DNA of 64,000 nucleotides from Physella acuta (lineage: Eukaryota > Mollusca > Gastropoda > Physidae). Within the stretch, counting starts at the first letter, position 1, and each line of letters opens with the position of its first letter. The notes beneath the pieces are model-generated. The model did no database searches. It had not been told where the DNA came from and saw nothing but the letters and a program-made list of their open reading frames with translations. Shown piece after piece: positions 47,160-59,638 of this stretch. The position numbers were made by a program, and so were the translations under genes. The stretch spans positions 818,001 to 882,000 of the forward strand of contig NW_026731570.1 in NCBI RefSeq assembly GCF_028476545.1, read 5' to 3'.

Positions 47160-48060
47160 CTGAGGTGGGAGGCTCCTTCACAACCATCACCAAGTCATCT
47201 CGACATCCCTCAAAGATCAACTAATCAAACAACTTCACGAGTACTCATCTCTCATAAAATAAACATTCGTCAACAGCCTCACTTCGCCCATTTCGACTAC
47301 TCGACTACTCTCAAATTCTTCACATCCATAATCCTCGACACAGCAATATCACAAAAATAAAACATTCTTCAACATAATTCCGCCCACTTCAACTACTTGA
47401 CTACTCAAGAATACCCTACGACACAAGTTCACTCTTACTCAAACTGCAATGAACAATAAATCAAAGCAACCTATGAAAAACGACATCTCAACACTACCTC
47501 AACTACCCTCTCCAAGCTCTACAGCATTCGATCAACTCTACCATCAACGACAAGATACCAGACTCGCCCTTTCAACAACGGAACATCCTTCATTGATACT
47601 CTCAAACTACAACTACCAACTAAGAACCAACCACCGCCCAACCAAGATAGTAATACACTCAAGAACAAAGGCGAAAGAACTGCTAGAAGCGATCATGTTT
47701 TGTCATGTACTCAATGTTATTTTAAAAGAAACCAAGAAGCCGGAAGTCAAAACAAGTGAATCAAGGAAACAGGAAGACACGAAAAATACGACAAGCAAGG
47801 ATTAAATTGTTTTAATGTATATTATTTCATGTATGTATATGCTCATGTAAACCTGCTCTTGCTGCCTACCATATTTTATGTATTTATATGTTCATGTAAA
47901 CATGCTCTTGCTGCCTACCATATTTCATGTATGTATATGCTCATATAAACCTGCTCTTGCTGCCTACCATATTTCATGTATGTATATGCTCATGTAAACC
48001 TGCTATAGCTGCCAACCCTTGCTCGATTTGGGAAGCAGCAAGAGAGGAACGCTATTAAAC
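47160..48060 (+). mobile_element. Element A relative in the right arm
   Basis: Contains the 118-aa frame at 47449-47805. A ~59-bp unit with CTGCTCTTGCTGCCTACC is present four times at about 47,830-48,010, against once in the left arm; the final hairpin GCAGCAAGAG at 48,026-48,035 precedes a short (AC)n tail. Confidence 0.65.
47449..47805 (+). CDS. 118-aa element A open frame, unknown function
   Basis: Counterpart of the frame at 11624-11980, same length, roughly eight substitutions, no frame change. Function unknown; it may not be translated. Confidence 0.3.
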   Translation: MNNKSKQPMKNDISTLPQLPSPSSTAFDQLYHQRQDTRLALSTTEHPSLILSNYNYQLRTNHRPTKIVIHSRTKAKELLEAIMFCHVLNVILKETKKPEVKTSESRKQEDTKNTTSKD

Positions 48061-48315
48061 ACACACACAAGTAAAACCTAATGTTGAGATAATATGTCTG
48101 TAATAAATTTTGTCAGGGATATTTAGTCTGAGGCTATTTGTCCTGTCTCCGTAGTTAAAAATAACCTCTTGTCGTAAACCTTTTGATGTAGGAATGTTAC
48201 ACCGTGTGGATGTCTTAAATAAATGAACCCCAAACAAAAACAAAAACATAAAACCCAACAAGTATCTAGTGTCACTTTTGTTACATTACTTGAATAAACA
48301 CTATTATTGGAGTCT

Positions 48316-48374
<59 letters not shown>

Positions 48375-48805
48375 CCTAATCTATAATGATAACAAATCAT
48401 CTGTGTTTCTTATTTATCACACTTTAATTATATATGTGCTTCATCTTCTTCTTCGTTCTTAATTGTAAGTGTTGGATGGGATCGAGTCTTATCTGCCAGA
48501 GGATTTGAAGTCGAGACTTTTTTTTTAAATTTATCAACCATGAACTTTTGCCGACTCGACCACGCCTTCATCACAATTAAGGTTACGTGTCAACTGGTTA
48601 TGCGCCATTGAGGCCATTGACTCCGATTTCAGCCTGCTTGGTTTTTTTTTTTTTTTTTTTTGCTTCCATAGCCTTTGTTCAACCAAGAACAAACTACAAG
48701 GCAGCATTTGTTTGATTTTGGAGTTGTCTCTCCTAGAAGAGTGGCTGTCCCCAGCTAACGAGCCTCATCTGCCCGAGGGTTCGAACTCGAGACTTTTCGG
48801 TTTAG

Positions 48806-48808
<3 letters not shown>

Positions 48809-48899
<91 letters not shown>
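48809..48899. repeat. (TA)n microsatellite
   Basis: TA array immediately outside the right arm. Confidence 0.95.
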
Positions 48900-48902
<3 letters not shown>

Positions 48903-50164
48903 CAAAACTTGTGAGTTTGTAAAAGGGGCAATTCTTTATTACAGTATGATGAGTTATAGAATAATATAGGAAAAATATAAATAAAAGAATAATATGAATA
49001 ACAGAACATTGAAGCATATTTCAGATAAACATTTGCAGTTTTTCAGGTTTAAAACAACAACAAACAACAAACAGTTATTGTGAACTAAAAAAAGCTTTAA
49101 AAGCAGCGGTGTTTTTTTTTCGCGGTGTTTTAAATTAAGTTTAATAATTAAATGCTTCTGTTTAAATACGATATTATTTACCAGCTTTGATATTCGCTGA
49201 CCTTACGTCATTTAATGTAATTTTTACAAGCTTTTATTACTCACTTCCCCTGTCTGTCTAGAAGTCTAGATTGAAACGCCCGTGTGAAATTGCAGGCACT
49301 TCTAACTGACAGATACGGTTCGTAATTGGTACGTGGGTCAAGACATGAAGACAAAGCATCGTGACATTCAATTTTTACTTAATTGGTCGCCTAATTAATT
49401 TTTTGTGAATTACTTAAAATTTAGACCGAATTAGTAGGCAGTTCTATCCACACGCGTCTTCAGGTCCGTCTTGGGCGTGAAGGGGTCTCACGTCAAAAGC
49501 ACGTCATTACGTTTAATAGGCGCACGGTGGTTTTTAGTCGGGTCGGCAGTCTAGTTCTTTACCATTAGACTACGCCATCTCATAATACTTTACTGAAACT
49601 TTAGCTATAAACTTGAACACAGACTGAACAGTATTAATGTCGTAATGTCTTCGGTTAAAGAAGTGTTAAAGATTTGTGTTCTATGATATGTGTTATGCTA
49701 ATTGTGGCAATTTTTGGATTGTATCTAAAACATCAGTAAATGTGACACGTATAGTAAAACTAATCATATTATTAAAGCAACACTGTTTTTCAAATTGTGT
49801 ATCATATATTTGTTGCTCCACTATATTGTCTTAACATGCGTATATTTTCGTTAATACTAAAAAGTATAAAAATAATAAATACATAAAAAAAGTTTATAAT
49901 TACAAGCTTTTATAAATGCACTAAAAAAATAAAAATAAATCAATTTTTATTAAATATAATATAAATAATGTATTTTTGTATCCGCTTTTATTTATAGTGA
50001 TATAAATAGTAGTGCATTGATATATTTTTTTTATATTTGAAGTAACCGCAGATTTATTATATTTTAAAAAATTATTTTATATCTAAAAAAATTGTATTAT
50101 TTTCTTCTTTTTAGGGCATTTATAAAAGCCTGTAATTATAAACGTTTTTATGTATTTATTATTA
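48900..50164. other. No gene; AT-rich region
   Basis: Very AT-rich. Around 49,545-49,580 the minus strand reads GGCGTAGTCTAATGGTAAAG, a tRNA box A-like string, but no box B or stems follow, so no RNA is called. Confidence 0.45.
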
Positions 50165-51067
50165 TAATTATGTCTTAAAAAGTGTACTCTTACTTTTATA
50201 ATTTAGCACATGTAAAAGCTCGTTAACATTTATTGTATTAGACATGCTTTTTCCATACTATTTATTCTTAGTTTTAGGAATAAACAAAGCACCGTTATAC
50301 AAATGACGCAATTCGTCACATTGTCACATGATCCGGAGGTCGATTAATCATCACCCAGAGGGACAACTCCCCCACCCCCACTAATCCAAACACCCACTCA
50401 ACTTACCCACAGCAAACCCCATCACACACAGCGTAGATTTATTTATATACACACAAACACTTAAATAATTACCATTGCCTTCACTACAACCCCTCACAAC
50501 AATTTCTCTCACACTAAATTATCCCACACTAAATTCTCCCACAACAAATTCTCCAAAACTAAAAATCTGCCAAATCTTAACCCGATACAAAAATAGTCTC
50601 CACCTAAATCACCCAAATATTCAATTCCCCATACTAGATTCCATCACACATCCCCCCACCCCACCCCACATGGAACTAAACGCTGACACAGAATATTAGT
50701 GTTAGTCCCGAGAGTGCACCAAGGTGTAACACAGTTCACAGCGGTTTGATATCGTCTTCTGTATCTGTCAAAATATCTCGCGCGTGGAACTTTTTGTAAG
50801 GGGAGAAAACAATCAATGTTTTTTTTTTCAAGGGAGATTATTATAAAATTAGACCTTATAAAAAAACGAAATAAATAGTAATACATTTTGAAACACAAAC
50901 AAGTAACCAGACATCAGTATTAATTATAGAAAAATAAATTTTAAAAAATTGTTTGAAACATTTGGTGATTAATCACGTAATGTCAATTATAACACCGAGT
51001 AATTGTTAATGTTAATCCAATAATAAAATGTAACTGGTGTCAACCAGCTGTAGTATTAATACCAAGA
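50165..51067 (+). mobile_element. LINE-family leader: X, short array, module
   Basis: X block (50,165-50,390), only three or so 15-bp units (50,505-50,550), spacer and conserved module (50,705-51,067). No ORF1 follows. Confidence 0.8.
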
Positions 51068-51282
51068 AGATTAATTATGCATGTTGTTACCTCCCCAACT
51101 TTTCGACTTCTTATTTACTGAAGTCTCACATATGATTGCTAGTCACACCGCCTCAGGTTAAAAATAGCGACCAATGGCTGTAGAGGGAAAAAAAGGCACA
51201 TACTATTCGATATTAAAACAATGTTTCGCTTTTGTGGCGATTTAGGGCATTTTTTATTATTGAAATAATATGAGGAAAGCGG

Positions 51283-51355
51283 CAGAGGCGTATCCAGGTT
51301 TTCGTTGTAGGGGGAGCGAAAAGAGCAAAAAAAGGCGCCGAATTTTTCTATATAC

Positions 51356-51414
<59 letters not shown>

Positions 51415-53176
51415 CTAGCTACAATTACTAGCTGTATGTCATTACTTCGCTATGATGTAAAATAAATTGAAAGTAGCACTCTGAAGAAATAAGATTAAGA
51501 AAAAACACACAATGTAGGCCGACAAAACAAAAATTGTATCAATCTAAACAAAAAAAAAACAAAAAAATCTACACACACTACAACCAAAAACAATGAACGC
51601 AACAAAATCTGTTTTGTAATTCTTGTAAACAAATTTCTTACATAATAATTCCTGGGAAATTATTTAAGACAAGTGAAATAGGGGAAACAATCACTCTCTT
51701 AATATAAATATGTATATATCTACACATTTAATTATAAATGTCAAAACAAATAAATAATTACTTTAGAATATAATCAAATTGTTTAACACTATTCGTGTTC
51801 ACAAAATGTTTTTGTCTATAATCATAATTTAATATATCATCATCATAAGTGCTAAAGTTTTACAGCATAATGAAAGTTTTTAAAATCAGAGTTGGTATAA
51901 AACCACGCTTTTCGATATAATAGACCAATATTCGCAATAAAAGCCTACATTTAACTAAACATCGGACTTTTAGTTCAGATCATATATTTTTAAATAACTA
52001 CTGCTTCTTTGTGTTCTTTAAAGATCATTTTTTAACTTAGTGATAGCTATGGGTTAGATCACTGTATTGATCACACACCTTTTTACTGGTAATTGCAAAA
52101 ACAATATTCACAGAGTTTTACGTTTAAAAAGCTAATTTTTTTTGGCGGCATGATACTTTGGTACATCACTACGCGTTTTTCTACATGTTCTTAACAGATC
52201 AGTTCGGGGTGCGTTGGGGGGGGGGGGGGGTTCAACTTCATTCACCACTGTCCGGTCACTTTAGGTCAATTATCCTACCCAGTGTATACCTAGGTGTGAC
52301 ATTAATGTCGCTCTACACAATTGTGGTTGTGAGGTGTGTGTGTGTGGGGGGGGGGGGGGGGGGAAGAGAGATAGCCAACTCAGAGTGAACATAGCGTCAG
52401 TTTTTAGATGACTGTTCTAAACATACATATATATTACACAAATATATATTACACAAATATATATTACAGAAATAGATTTAAATAAGTAGCAGTGGTATTA
52501 TGACAATATTTTTTTTTACAGAGGGGTCCATGGGGGAGGGGGGTTGTAACTGTTTCATATAATTTGTAATCGTAATCACTATCGCCCAAACTGTAAGAAT
52601 ACTGCTACTTCATCGTGATGACGTTGTTGACCATGTCGAAATTTCCCCACTACTACGCAGTTTGCTCATCAGTAAATTTAAAAAGAGGTGCCACATCAGT
52701 TGTATTTGTTTCTGTATTGTAATTTTTTTAAAATTAATCACACGATTCAAACTGTATATATAAAGTAATTATGTGTGAAGTTTTATGTATAACATTTTCT
52801 AATTCAATTATTCGTAAGCAAATACATTATACAGTTGCCTTAAACTTAACACCCCACTTGCCAAGTGGTACTACCCGTAGAGGTTTTTTAAACATTGCAA
52901 TGCATCGTAATGGTTATTTTTAGAATGGCAAACTGATGCAGCTGTTAATACGTGTTGTAAACGTAGACACTACTAAACTAGTACAATAATGCTTAATTGC
53001 TGCATGAAAAGAAATCTTGTGATTTACATAGATGTGCCGACCAAAAAATATTTTTTTAACAAATATCATTGCTTAAAACTTTGAGTTTAAAATGTTTCCA
53101 AAAAGGCGCCACTTTGCTGAAAATGGCCAGAGGGGGAGCGGCCGCTCCCCCTGCTCCCCCCCTGCGTACGCTACTG
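51283..53176. mobile_element. 1.9-kb non-autonomous hAT-type element beside the 5S gene
   Basis: CAGAGGCGTATCCAGG left end and TGCGTACGCTACTG right end, with exact 8-bp duplication GAAAGCGG at 51275-51282 and 53177-53184. The interior is AT-rich with a TA array (51,354-51,409), two G-tracts and no ORF above 80 codons. Confidence 0.85.
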
Positions 53177-53270
53177 GAAAGCGGTGAAATCATTATTGTA
53201 GCCAGAAAAGGACGAATAACTGCTGATTTCGTTTGAGTATATTTATAAGCCCCAATTTTCTCACACAGAT

Positions 53271-53388
53271 GTCTACGGCCATACCACGTTGAAAATACCG
53301 GTTCTCGTCCGATCACCGCAGTCAAGCAACGTCGGGCGTGGTTAGTACTTAGATGGGTGACCGCTTGGGAACACCACGTGTTGTAGAC
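53271..53388 (+). rRNA. 5S ribosomal RNA gene
   Basis: 118 nt from GTCTACGGCCATACCACG to TTGTAGAC, with complementary termini. Internal control region: box A-like CAAGCAACGTCGGG and box C-like AGATGGGTGACCGCTT are present. A T-run directly after position 53389 serves as pol III terminator, and TATTTATAAG about 25-30 bp upstream is a plausible start element. A few bases (GATCACCGCAGTCAAG) differ from what I recall as typical for the group, so reduced function is possible. A hAT element ends 94 bp upstream. Confidence 0.9.
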
Positions 53389-53764
53389 TTTTTTTCATCT
53401 TTTGTCTTTTATTTTTTGCCCCACTGGACACCTATTCTTACCACCTGCACTCTTTCCTAAGTTCACCACATACCTGTGAACACTTTTGTAATATCGAAAT
53501 ATTTTTTGTTTGTTTCTTTTGTGCCTTCACGGTAGGCTACCTCGACCCTACCCACCCATGGAAACAAACCCCTTAAAAACCAAAGGAAAGATGACCACTC
53601 TGCCCAAATTAAATAAATAAACTAAGTAGGCTACAACCTAATAATTGTACAATCAATTACCTAAGTAATAAAGAGGAAGAAGTAACTCAGTAAGTAAGGG
53701 GTAGGTATGGAAAACATTCGTGTAGGGGTTACAACCACTCGAGCTAATTCGGAAACGTATGAGT
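53389..53764. other. Spacer between 5S and histone H4
   Basis: T-rich start (5S terminator), then unrecognised sequence. No ORF. Confidence 0.6.
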
Positions 53765-53780
53765 GGCCCTAATAAGGGCC
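53765..53780 (-). terminator. Histone mRNA 3' stem-loop
   Basis: The minus strand reads GGCCCTTATTAGGGCC: six-base stem and four-base loop, as in replication-dependent histone mRNAs. It lies 36 bp past the H4 stop codon. No clear histone downstream element was seen. Confidence 0.9.
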
Positions 53781-53816
53781 GGATGGGTAGAACAAATGGG
53801 TGGTCCTGGGTTGAGT

Positions 53817-54167
<351 letters not shown>

Positions 54168-54184
54168 TTAACTTTTCTTTTTTT

Positions 54185-54215
54185 AAGTAAACAAAACAAA
54201 ACTTTTAATGTCAGT
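54185..54215 (-). promoter_or_regulatory. Candidate H4 core promoter
   Basis: Minus strand CTGACATTAAAAGTTTTGTT resembles CTGACATAAAAAGTTTTGTT near 57,190-57,215. Conservation of the block in a gene-less duplicate supports a flank-element origin; TATA function is inference. Confidence 0.4.
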
Positions 54216-54235
54216 GGCTGAGCGGGGGCACGTAG

Positions 54236-54660
54236 GGTGGTGTAATAACACAAGTAAAAAAAAAGAAATGTTTTACATCTTTATGGTGATATTACTTGCT
54301 GCTAGCAGTAATAGGATTGTCTTGTATGGAAACGCCAACAAATAGTACAATTTTACTTTTAGTACTTTCAAAAAAAAATCAAGTTTTTAACACCCTGATA
54401 TTTTCTGTCTCAAAGTTACATGGGTGAACAAATTTACTTTAAGATAAAAACCAACAGTGGAGTAATGGGGCGGGGCGAGATGGGTGTGAGTTGGTTGGGT
54501 AAGGCAGGCCAGGCAGCGCGATCATTGTTGCGTGACATGACTGCTAGAAGGGGAAATAAGTCTTCCAATTTTTTGTGATACAGTGTTAGGGGTATCCAGC
54601 ATTGGTGACAAGGGGGGGGGGGTGAATATCGTATGGGGGGGGGGGGGTGATACAAGCTTG
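54236..54660. repeat. Histone-flank unit, copy 1
   Basis: From GAAATGTTTTACATCTTTAT to CAGCATTGGTGACAAGGGGG. It recurs at 54,938-55,106 plus 56,880-57,010, the second copy split by a hAT element. Confidence 0.8.
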
Positions 54661-54895
54661 AACAACAGAAAAACCCACACAGATACTGTTTCGTTCAGAC
54701 GGAACGTCTCAGTGAATCGGTGGGGTTGTTGATGCGTGACATTGCTGCTAAAACTTTCTAATATCTTATTTAACAATAACAGGAGATCAGTTAGTGGTAG
54801 TATATATTACATAAATGAAAGACATATATTTGAAATATAAAACTTGTAGTATTTGACAGTCTCAGATTTGGTGTATTAGCACCAAAAAAAAAATA

Positions 54896-54937
<42 letters not shown>

Positions 54938-54938
<1 letters not shown>

Positions 54939-57215
54939 GAAATGTTTTACATCTTTATGGTGATATAGCTTGTTGCGAGCAGTAAGAGGATTGTCCTATA
55001 TGGGAACGCCAATAAATAGTACCCTTTCACTGCTTTCAGAGGACAAGATTTTAACACCCTTCGATTTTCTGTCTCAAAATTACATGGGTGAACACATTTA
55101 CTATAACACGGGTTCCCAACCTGGGGGTCGCGACCCCCTTGGGGGTCGCGAAGGTCTTTCTGGGGGGTCGCCAACTGGTATACTAAACCTTAGTAATTTG
55201 AAACAAAACATAAATATTTAGAAGAATTTTTGAAAATCGGCTTCATTAACATCACTGGAAATGTAATAGAGAAGAACAAAGCATACTGTACAAAGTTGTT
55301 CTCAGTCACGAATCTATGAAATCTTCAAAACTAAAACGTCATTTGAGACGAGTCATTCGGAACACACCAAAAAATATATGGAGTTCTTTCGTCGGTAAGA
55401 AGCTAGATACTTGATCTAACAGGAAGTTTTCACCAGCATTAGTGCAAGCATCAAATGAAGTCGCGATAGAAAATGCCAAGCATTAAAAAAAACAATAGGA
55501 GAAAATCTCATCAAACGCTGCATGTACGTAAATGTTAAATAACACATTTTTATTGAAATTAAGCTTTCACCATTGTTTGCTTTTCAAGTTGATAAATCAA
55601 CAGACGTGAGTTCGTGTTCGCAGTTGTTGGTCTGTGTCTATATTCATGCGGATGATAGCAAAGAAGAGTTGCTCTTTTGTGAAGATAGCATGGAGAAAAT
55701 AAACACCTTTTTGGAAACTGGATGATTAAAATGGGTTAGAACGGCTGTGGGGGTTTGTACGGATGGCGTGCCATCTATGTTTAGCTCAAAATCGGGCTTT
55801 CAGAAAACAGAAAAGATTTTGCTCCCTAACCACTGCCCTAACCAATCGCCATCAAGACTTCATTGCTAATAAAAGTCGTAAATTATATAAAATCTGGAGC
55901 CTTCAAAGAACTGAGCAAAAACATTAATATAGATCAAGAGGTTCTGCTCTTCTACACTACAGTACGCTGGCTGTCAAACGAAATGTTGTTAATTGTGTTT
56001 TTTAATTGAAATCTGAAATCAAATTGTTCTTGAAAATGCAAAGGAAACAAGACTTTTTGGTATACTTAAAACGACATAGAGTGGTTGGAGAGAGTATCAT
56101 ACCTAGCAGATGTGTTCGAACATCAAGATAAGCTTAACCTGAAGCTTCAGGGAAAATGAACGAATATTATAACCTTCCATGATAATCTCGGGGAATTTTT
56201 ATCAAAACTGCAAAATCGGTAAAGAAAATAAATCTTGGAAATATTGTAAATTTGAGAAACTCTGCAGTGTGGTAGATGAATCTGATTGTGAGATAATTAA
56301 AATTTTGAAAGAAGCGATTTCTGGGCATCTTGAATGTCTTGAAAACGAACCGCATCGCTATTTCTCTGAGCTGAAAAAAGAAGAATCTGCATTTACGCAT
56401 TACCCATTCTCTTCTTCCCTTGATGTTGCCAGCATTCCCGATGAATTACAAGATGAATTCTTTGATTTGCAGAATGATTCCGAGTAATATGAAAAACTGC
56501 AGACACCATTTTGGTGTAGTATTCACCATTCATACCGAAACGTAAAATTGATTGACTTTTCGATAATATATTTTCAACACTATTCTTCGATTAAAAACAA
56601 AATTAAGATAATTATAATGACATAGGTTGGCGTTAACAAAATGTTTTTTTAATTAAAAAGTTAACCACGAAGGTTTAGTGAATAGTATACAATTTTACTC
56701 ATGCTATTAAAACAGTTATCAAAAGTAGTTCATATTGAAAGTCTACTAAAAATCTTATTTTAGTGCTTATTAATTTCCATACTAATTTCGGCTTTTTAAT
56801 TTTATGGGGGTCGCGGGTCACTTACTTTTTATAAAAGGGGGTCGCCACTCGAAAAAGGTTGGGAACCACTGTACTATAAGCTAAAAAAAAAGGGCATGCC
56901 AGGTAGCGCAATCATTGTTGCGTGACTTGACTGCTAGAAGGGGAGATACGTCTTCTAGTTTTACATGATATAGTAATAGAGGTATCCAGCATTGGTGACA
57001 AGGGGGTGGGGAGGAGAGGGGGGGGTGTAGGGTGGTGTGTTCTCATCGCGTGCTGGGGTGTGGAGTTACAGTGGAAGTTTCTTCTAAAGGTCAACAATGT
57101 GTTACCAATGTTCTCGTAAGTGAGGACAATGGTGGTTGGAGGGGGGGGGGGGGGGAGGAGGTTATGAACTTTAGTCTGCGTCAGTAAACAAAACTTTTTA
57201 TGTCAGCGTCTGACC
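54938..57215. repeat. Histone-flank unit, copy 2, split by a hAT, with gene-less promoter-like block
   Basis: Contains the same ordered segments as copy 1 (TTTACATCTTTATGGTGATA, GTTACATGGGTGAACA-like text, GACTGCTAGAAGGGGA, CATTGGTGACAAGGGG) followed near 57,180 by the block found upstream of H4. This looks like the relic of a tandem histone-spacer array from which the coding region is missing. Confidence 0.65.
55107..56871 (+). mobile_element. hAT element with decayed ZBED/GTF2I-type transposase
   Basis: 1,765 bp. Terminal repeats CACGGGTTCCCAACC and GGTTGGGAACCACTG, exact 8-bp duplication TACTATAA at 55099-55106 and 56872-56879. The interior encodes transposase fragments in several frames: HTKKYMEFFR-like text near 55,365, FYTTVRWLSNEMLL near 55,955 (the family's conserved VRWLSRG region), and an open 102-codon piece (56179-56487) with ELQDEFFDLQND. 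Many stops; not functional. Confidence 0.8.
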
Positions 57216-57610
57216 TGGGGTGGGTAGGTTTGGTGTGTTCGAGTCACGTGCTTGGGGGGGGGGGGGGTGCTGGGGTGATTTCGTATAAGGGTAAACAGAT
57301 TCCTTGCAGGTGTTCACAAATGGTAATAAAAATTGATTCTTACATGCAATTCTTTTCTCTTTGTAATGCACATCTCAGATGTTTGCCTTTTTAATACGGT
57401 AAAACATATATAGACAAAACATTATTTAGTACCATAACATTGATGGGTACTAAGGAGACTAGGGCAGAAAAATGTTGGTAAAAAAACAGTTGGTTCACAT
57501 ATTAAGGTCAAGGTGACATGAAAACAGAAAAAAAACTAACATGTAATCTGTATGTAATAATTTAAAGTATCAATCGGTCATGACTGCTCTTGAACCAATA
57601 TATTTAGAAC
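57216..57610. other. No gene seen
   Basis: G-tracts at about 57,254, then AT-rich sequence up to the minus-strand leader. Confidence 0.5.
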
Positions 57611-57615
57611 TTTTT

Positions 57616-58165
57616 TGGTACTCATATTAAAGCAGGTTGATATAAGTGATTTTAAATTATTAGATTAACAACTACCAATAATTACTGGGTGTTGTGCTTA
57701 ACATTTTGTTATTAGTCATAAAAGGTTTTAAATATAATTTATGTAATTTAATTTTCTATAATTTATACTAACGTTTGTTTACTCGTTTTTGCTTCACAAT
57801 TTATTATTATTATATCTATGTCTTTTATCGTTTACGTTTATAATTACCTCCCTTTAAACAAAAACAATGTTTGTTTTCTCCTAACAAAATAGTTCCACGC
57901 GCGAGATATTTTGCTCATCCAAAGACGATATCAAATATGGGGGAGTTGAATGTTTTGATGATTTTGGTAGAGACTATTTTTGTATTGAGTTTAGATTTGG
58001 GCGATTGTTGGTGTGGGAGAGTTTAGTGTGCGAGAATATATTTTGGGAGAATTTAGTGTGGGAGAATTTAGTGTGGGAGAATATAGTGTGGGAGAATTTA
58101 GTTTGGGAGAATTTAGTGTGTTAGAATTTAATGTGTGAGAAATTAGTGTGGTGGGATTAGTGGAC
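57616..58165 (-). mobile_element. LINE-family leader, minus strand, lacking the GTGCACC start
   Basis: Array of 15-bp units (58,150-58,020), spacer, and module joined at about 57,930 without its first ~40 bp, ending at ATGAGTACCAAA near 57,616. A CATGCGTCCACTAAT-type unit precedes it at about 58,165. Confidence 0.75.
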
Positions 58166-59340
58166 GCATTTTTTTTTTTTTTTTTTTTTTTGTGCCGTCT
58201 GGCGTTTAATAGATTTCCTCACTTGCTGTCTCCCTGCGCGAACAAGGAGGCAGCAAGAGTAGGTTGCATGATTATGTACATACATGAATTATTATACATA
58301 TTTAAAAGAATTTAATTCTTGCTTGTGTTATTTTCCTTGTGTTTCTTGATTCACATCTGGTTTCTTTTCGTATTTCTATATTTTCCTGTTTCCTTGATTG
58401 ACTTGTTTTCACTTCCGGTTTTCTTGGTTTCCTTTGAAATAACATAAAGTACATGACAAACAAAACATGATCGCTTATCGTCCTTTGGCCTTTGTTCTTG
58501 CACGTGATACAATCTTGGTTGGTTAGTGGTTTCTTCTTGGTTGGTAGTTGTACTTTGGGAGTGTTAGTGAGGGATGTTCCGTGGTTGAGGCGTTGATCGA
58601 TGCGTTGGTGAGGCGACGAGTTTCGTGTGTTGTCTTGATGGTAGTATTGTTCGATGGACTGGAGCTTGGAGAGAGTAGCGATGTGTCGAGGTAGGTTGAG
58701 TAGTTGGTCTTTGAGGGGCAGTTAGTTGATTTGCTAGTGTTTGACGTAAGCCTCCCACCTAAGATTTCTCCTAGGTCAGGGGTCGGCAACCTTTTGAAGC
58801 CGAAGAGCCAAAAGTTACAATTTTCAAAATTTCCCTGGTTTCAAAGAGCCACTATCCTTTATTTATTTCAAATATTTTATTTTTTATTAAGATTATTAGT
58901 GTTTGTGCAAGGAGCTGGAGAGCCGCATCTTGATATCAAAAGAGCCGCATGCGGCTCGCGAGCCGCAGGTTGCCGACCCCTGTCCTAGGTGGGTGTCGTC
59001 AGAGTGGTAGTGAGTTTGTTGGAAGCGAGGTAGATGCGTTTGACGTATTAGGTGAGTTCAATTTGTTGAGCGAGGTAGTTGCGTGTGACGTAGTAGATGA
59101 GTTCGATTTGTTGAGCGAGGTAGTTGCGTTTGACGTAGTAGCTGAGTTCGATTTGTTGGCGTTTGACGTAAGCTTCCCACCTAAGATTTCTCCTAGGTGG
59201 GTGTCGTCAGAGTGGTAGTGAGTTTGTTGAAAGCGAGGTAGATGCGTTTGACGTAGTAGATGAGTTCGTTTTGACCGACCTCCCACCTAAGATTTCTCCT
59301 AGATGGGTGTCGTCAGTCTGAAAAAAAAGAAGGTTGAAAA
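58166..59340 (-). mobile_element. Element A copy with tandem segments and hAT MITE
   Basis: Minus strand: tandem segments with CACCTAGGAGAAATCTTAGG (59,310-58,985), a hAT MITE at 58,777-58,982 (target duplication TCCTAGGT at 58769-58776 and 58983-58990), then the body, hairpin (GCTGCC / GGCAGC type, about 58,215-58,260) and an A-tail at 58,171-58,192. Its upstream part (59,340-59,480) resembles the N-terminal ORF1 coding region (GGGGTTGCGCCC, GGGTGGCTTCAAT). Confidence 0.7.
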
Positions 59341-59536
59341 TTAGCCGCTCGTATATTGAAGCCACCCAGTACAAGTACTGGGTGACTCATCTCGAGAGCA
59401 TGTGCGTTCAAGGGATGTGTGGGCGCAACCCCACAGCGGTCGTTGGCGAGATTTGCGTGAGTTAGAGTAGTAGATTTGACCGCCTCTCGACCCCGGCAGT
59501 CAGCCCTCCAAATGGCTAAGATCCATGTAGATCCAT

Positions 59537-59578
59537 AACAGATACTACACTTTGATCTTAGCCAAAAGGCCGAGAAGC
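59537..59578 (-). pseudogene. U2 snRNA 5' fragment (42 nt)
   Basis: The minus strand reads GCTTCTCGGCCTTTTGGCTA and on to GTAGTATCTGTT, an exact-looking match to U2 snRNA from about nucleotide 4 including the branch-site recognition region, then leaves U2 abruptly. No Sm site or 3' stem-loops. It sits between a leader module and ORF1-like sequence of an element. Confidence 0.85.
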
Positions 59579-59638
59579 AAATAAAAATATTACATGGTTT
59601 AACAAATCCTAAAAACAATGCTTAAGAGGTTGTTCTGT

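Larger units (their letters stand above)
45330..48801 (-). repeat. Right arm of the large inverted duplication
   Basis: Inverted counterpart of 9,943-13,990. It contains the AGCCGGACC-type repeat (45,590-46,010), leader module (46,250-46,610, plus strand), two hAT MITEs, element A relative (47,160-48,060), the single-copy flank, a short TA array and both SINEs. Outer homology ends inside SINE1; inner homology fades near 45,330. Confidence 0.8.

Noticed and set aside
49545-49580. tRNA-like string on the minus strand
   Set aside because: Box A-like text only; no box B, anticodon stem or acceptor pairing.
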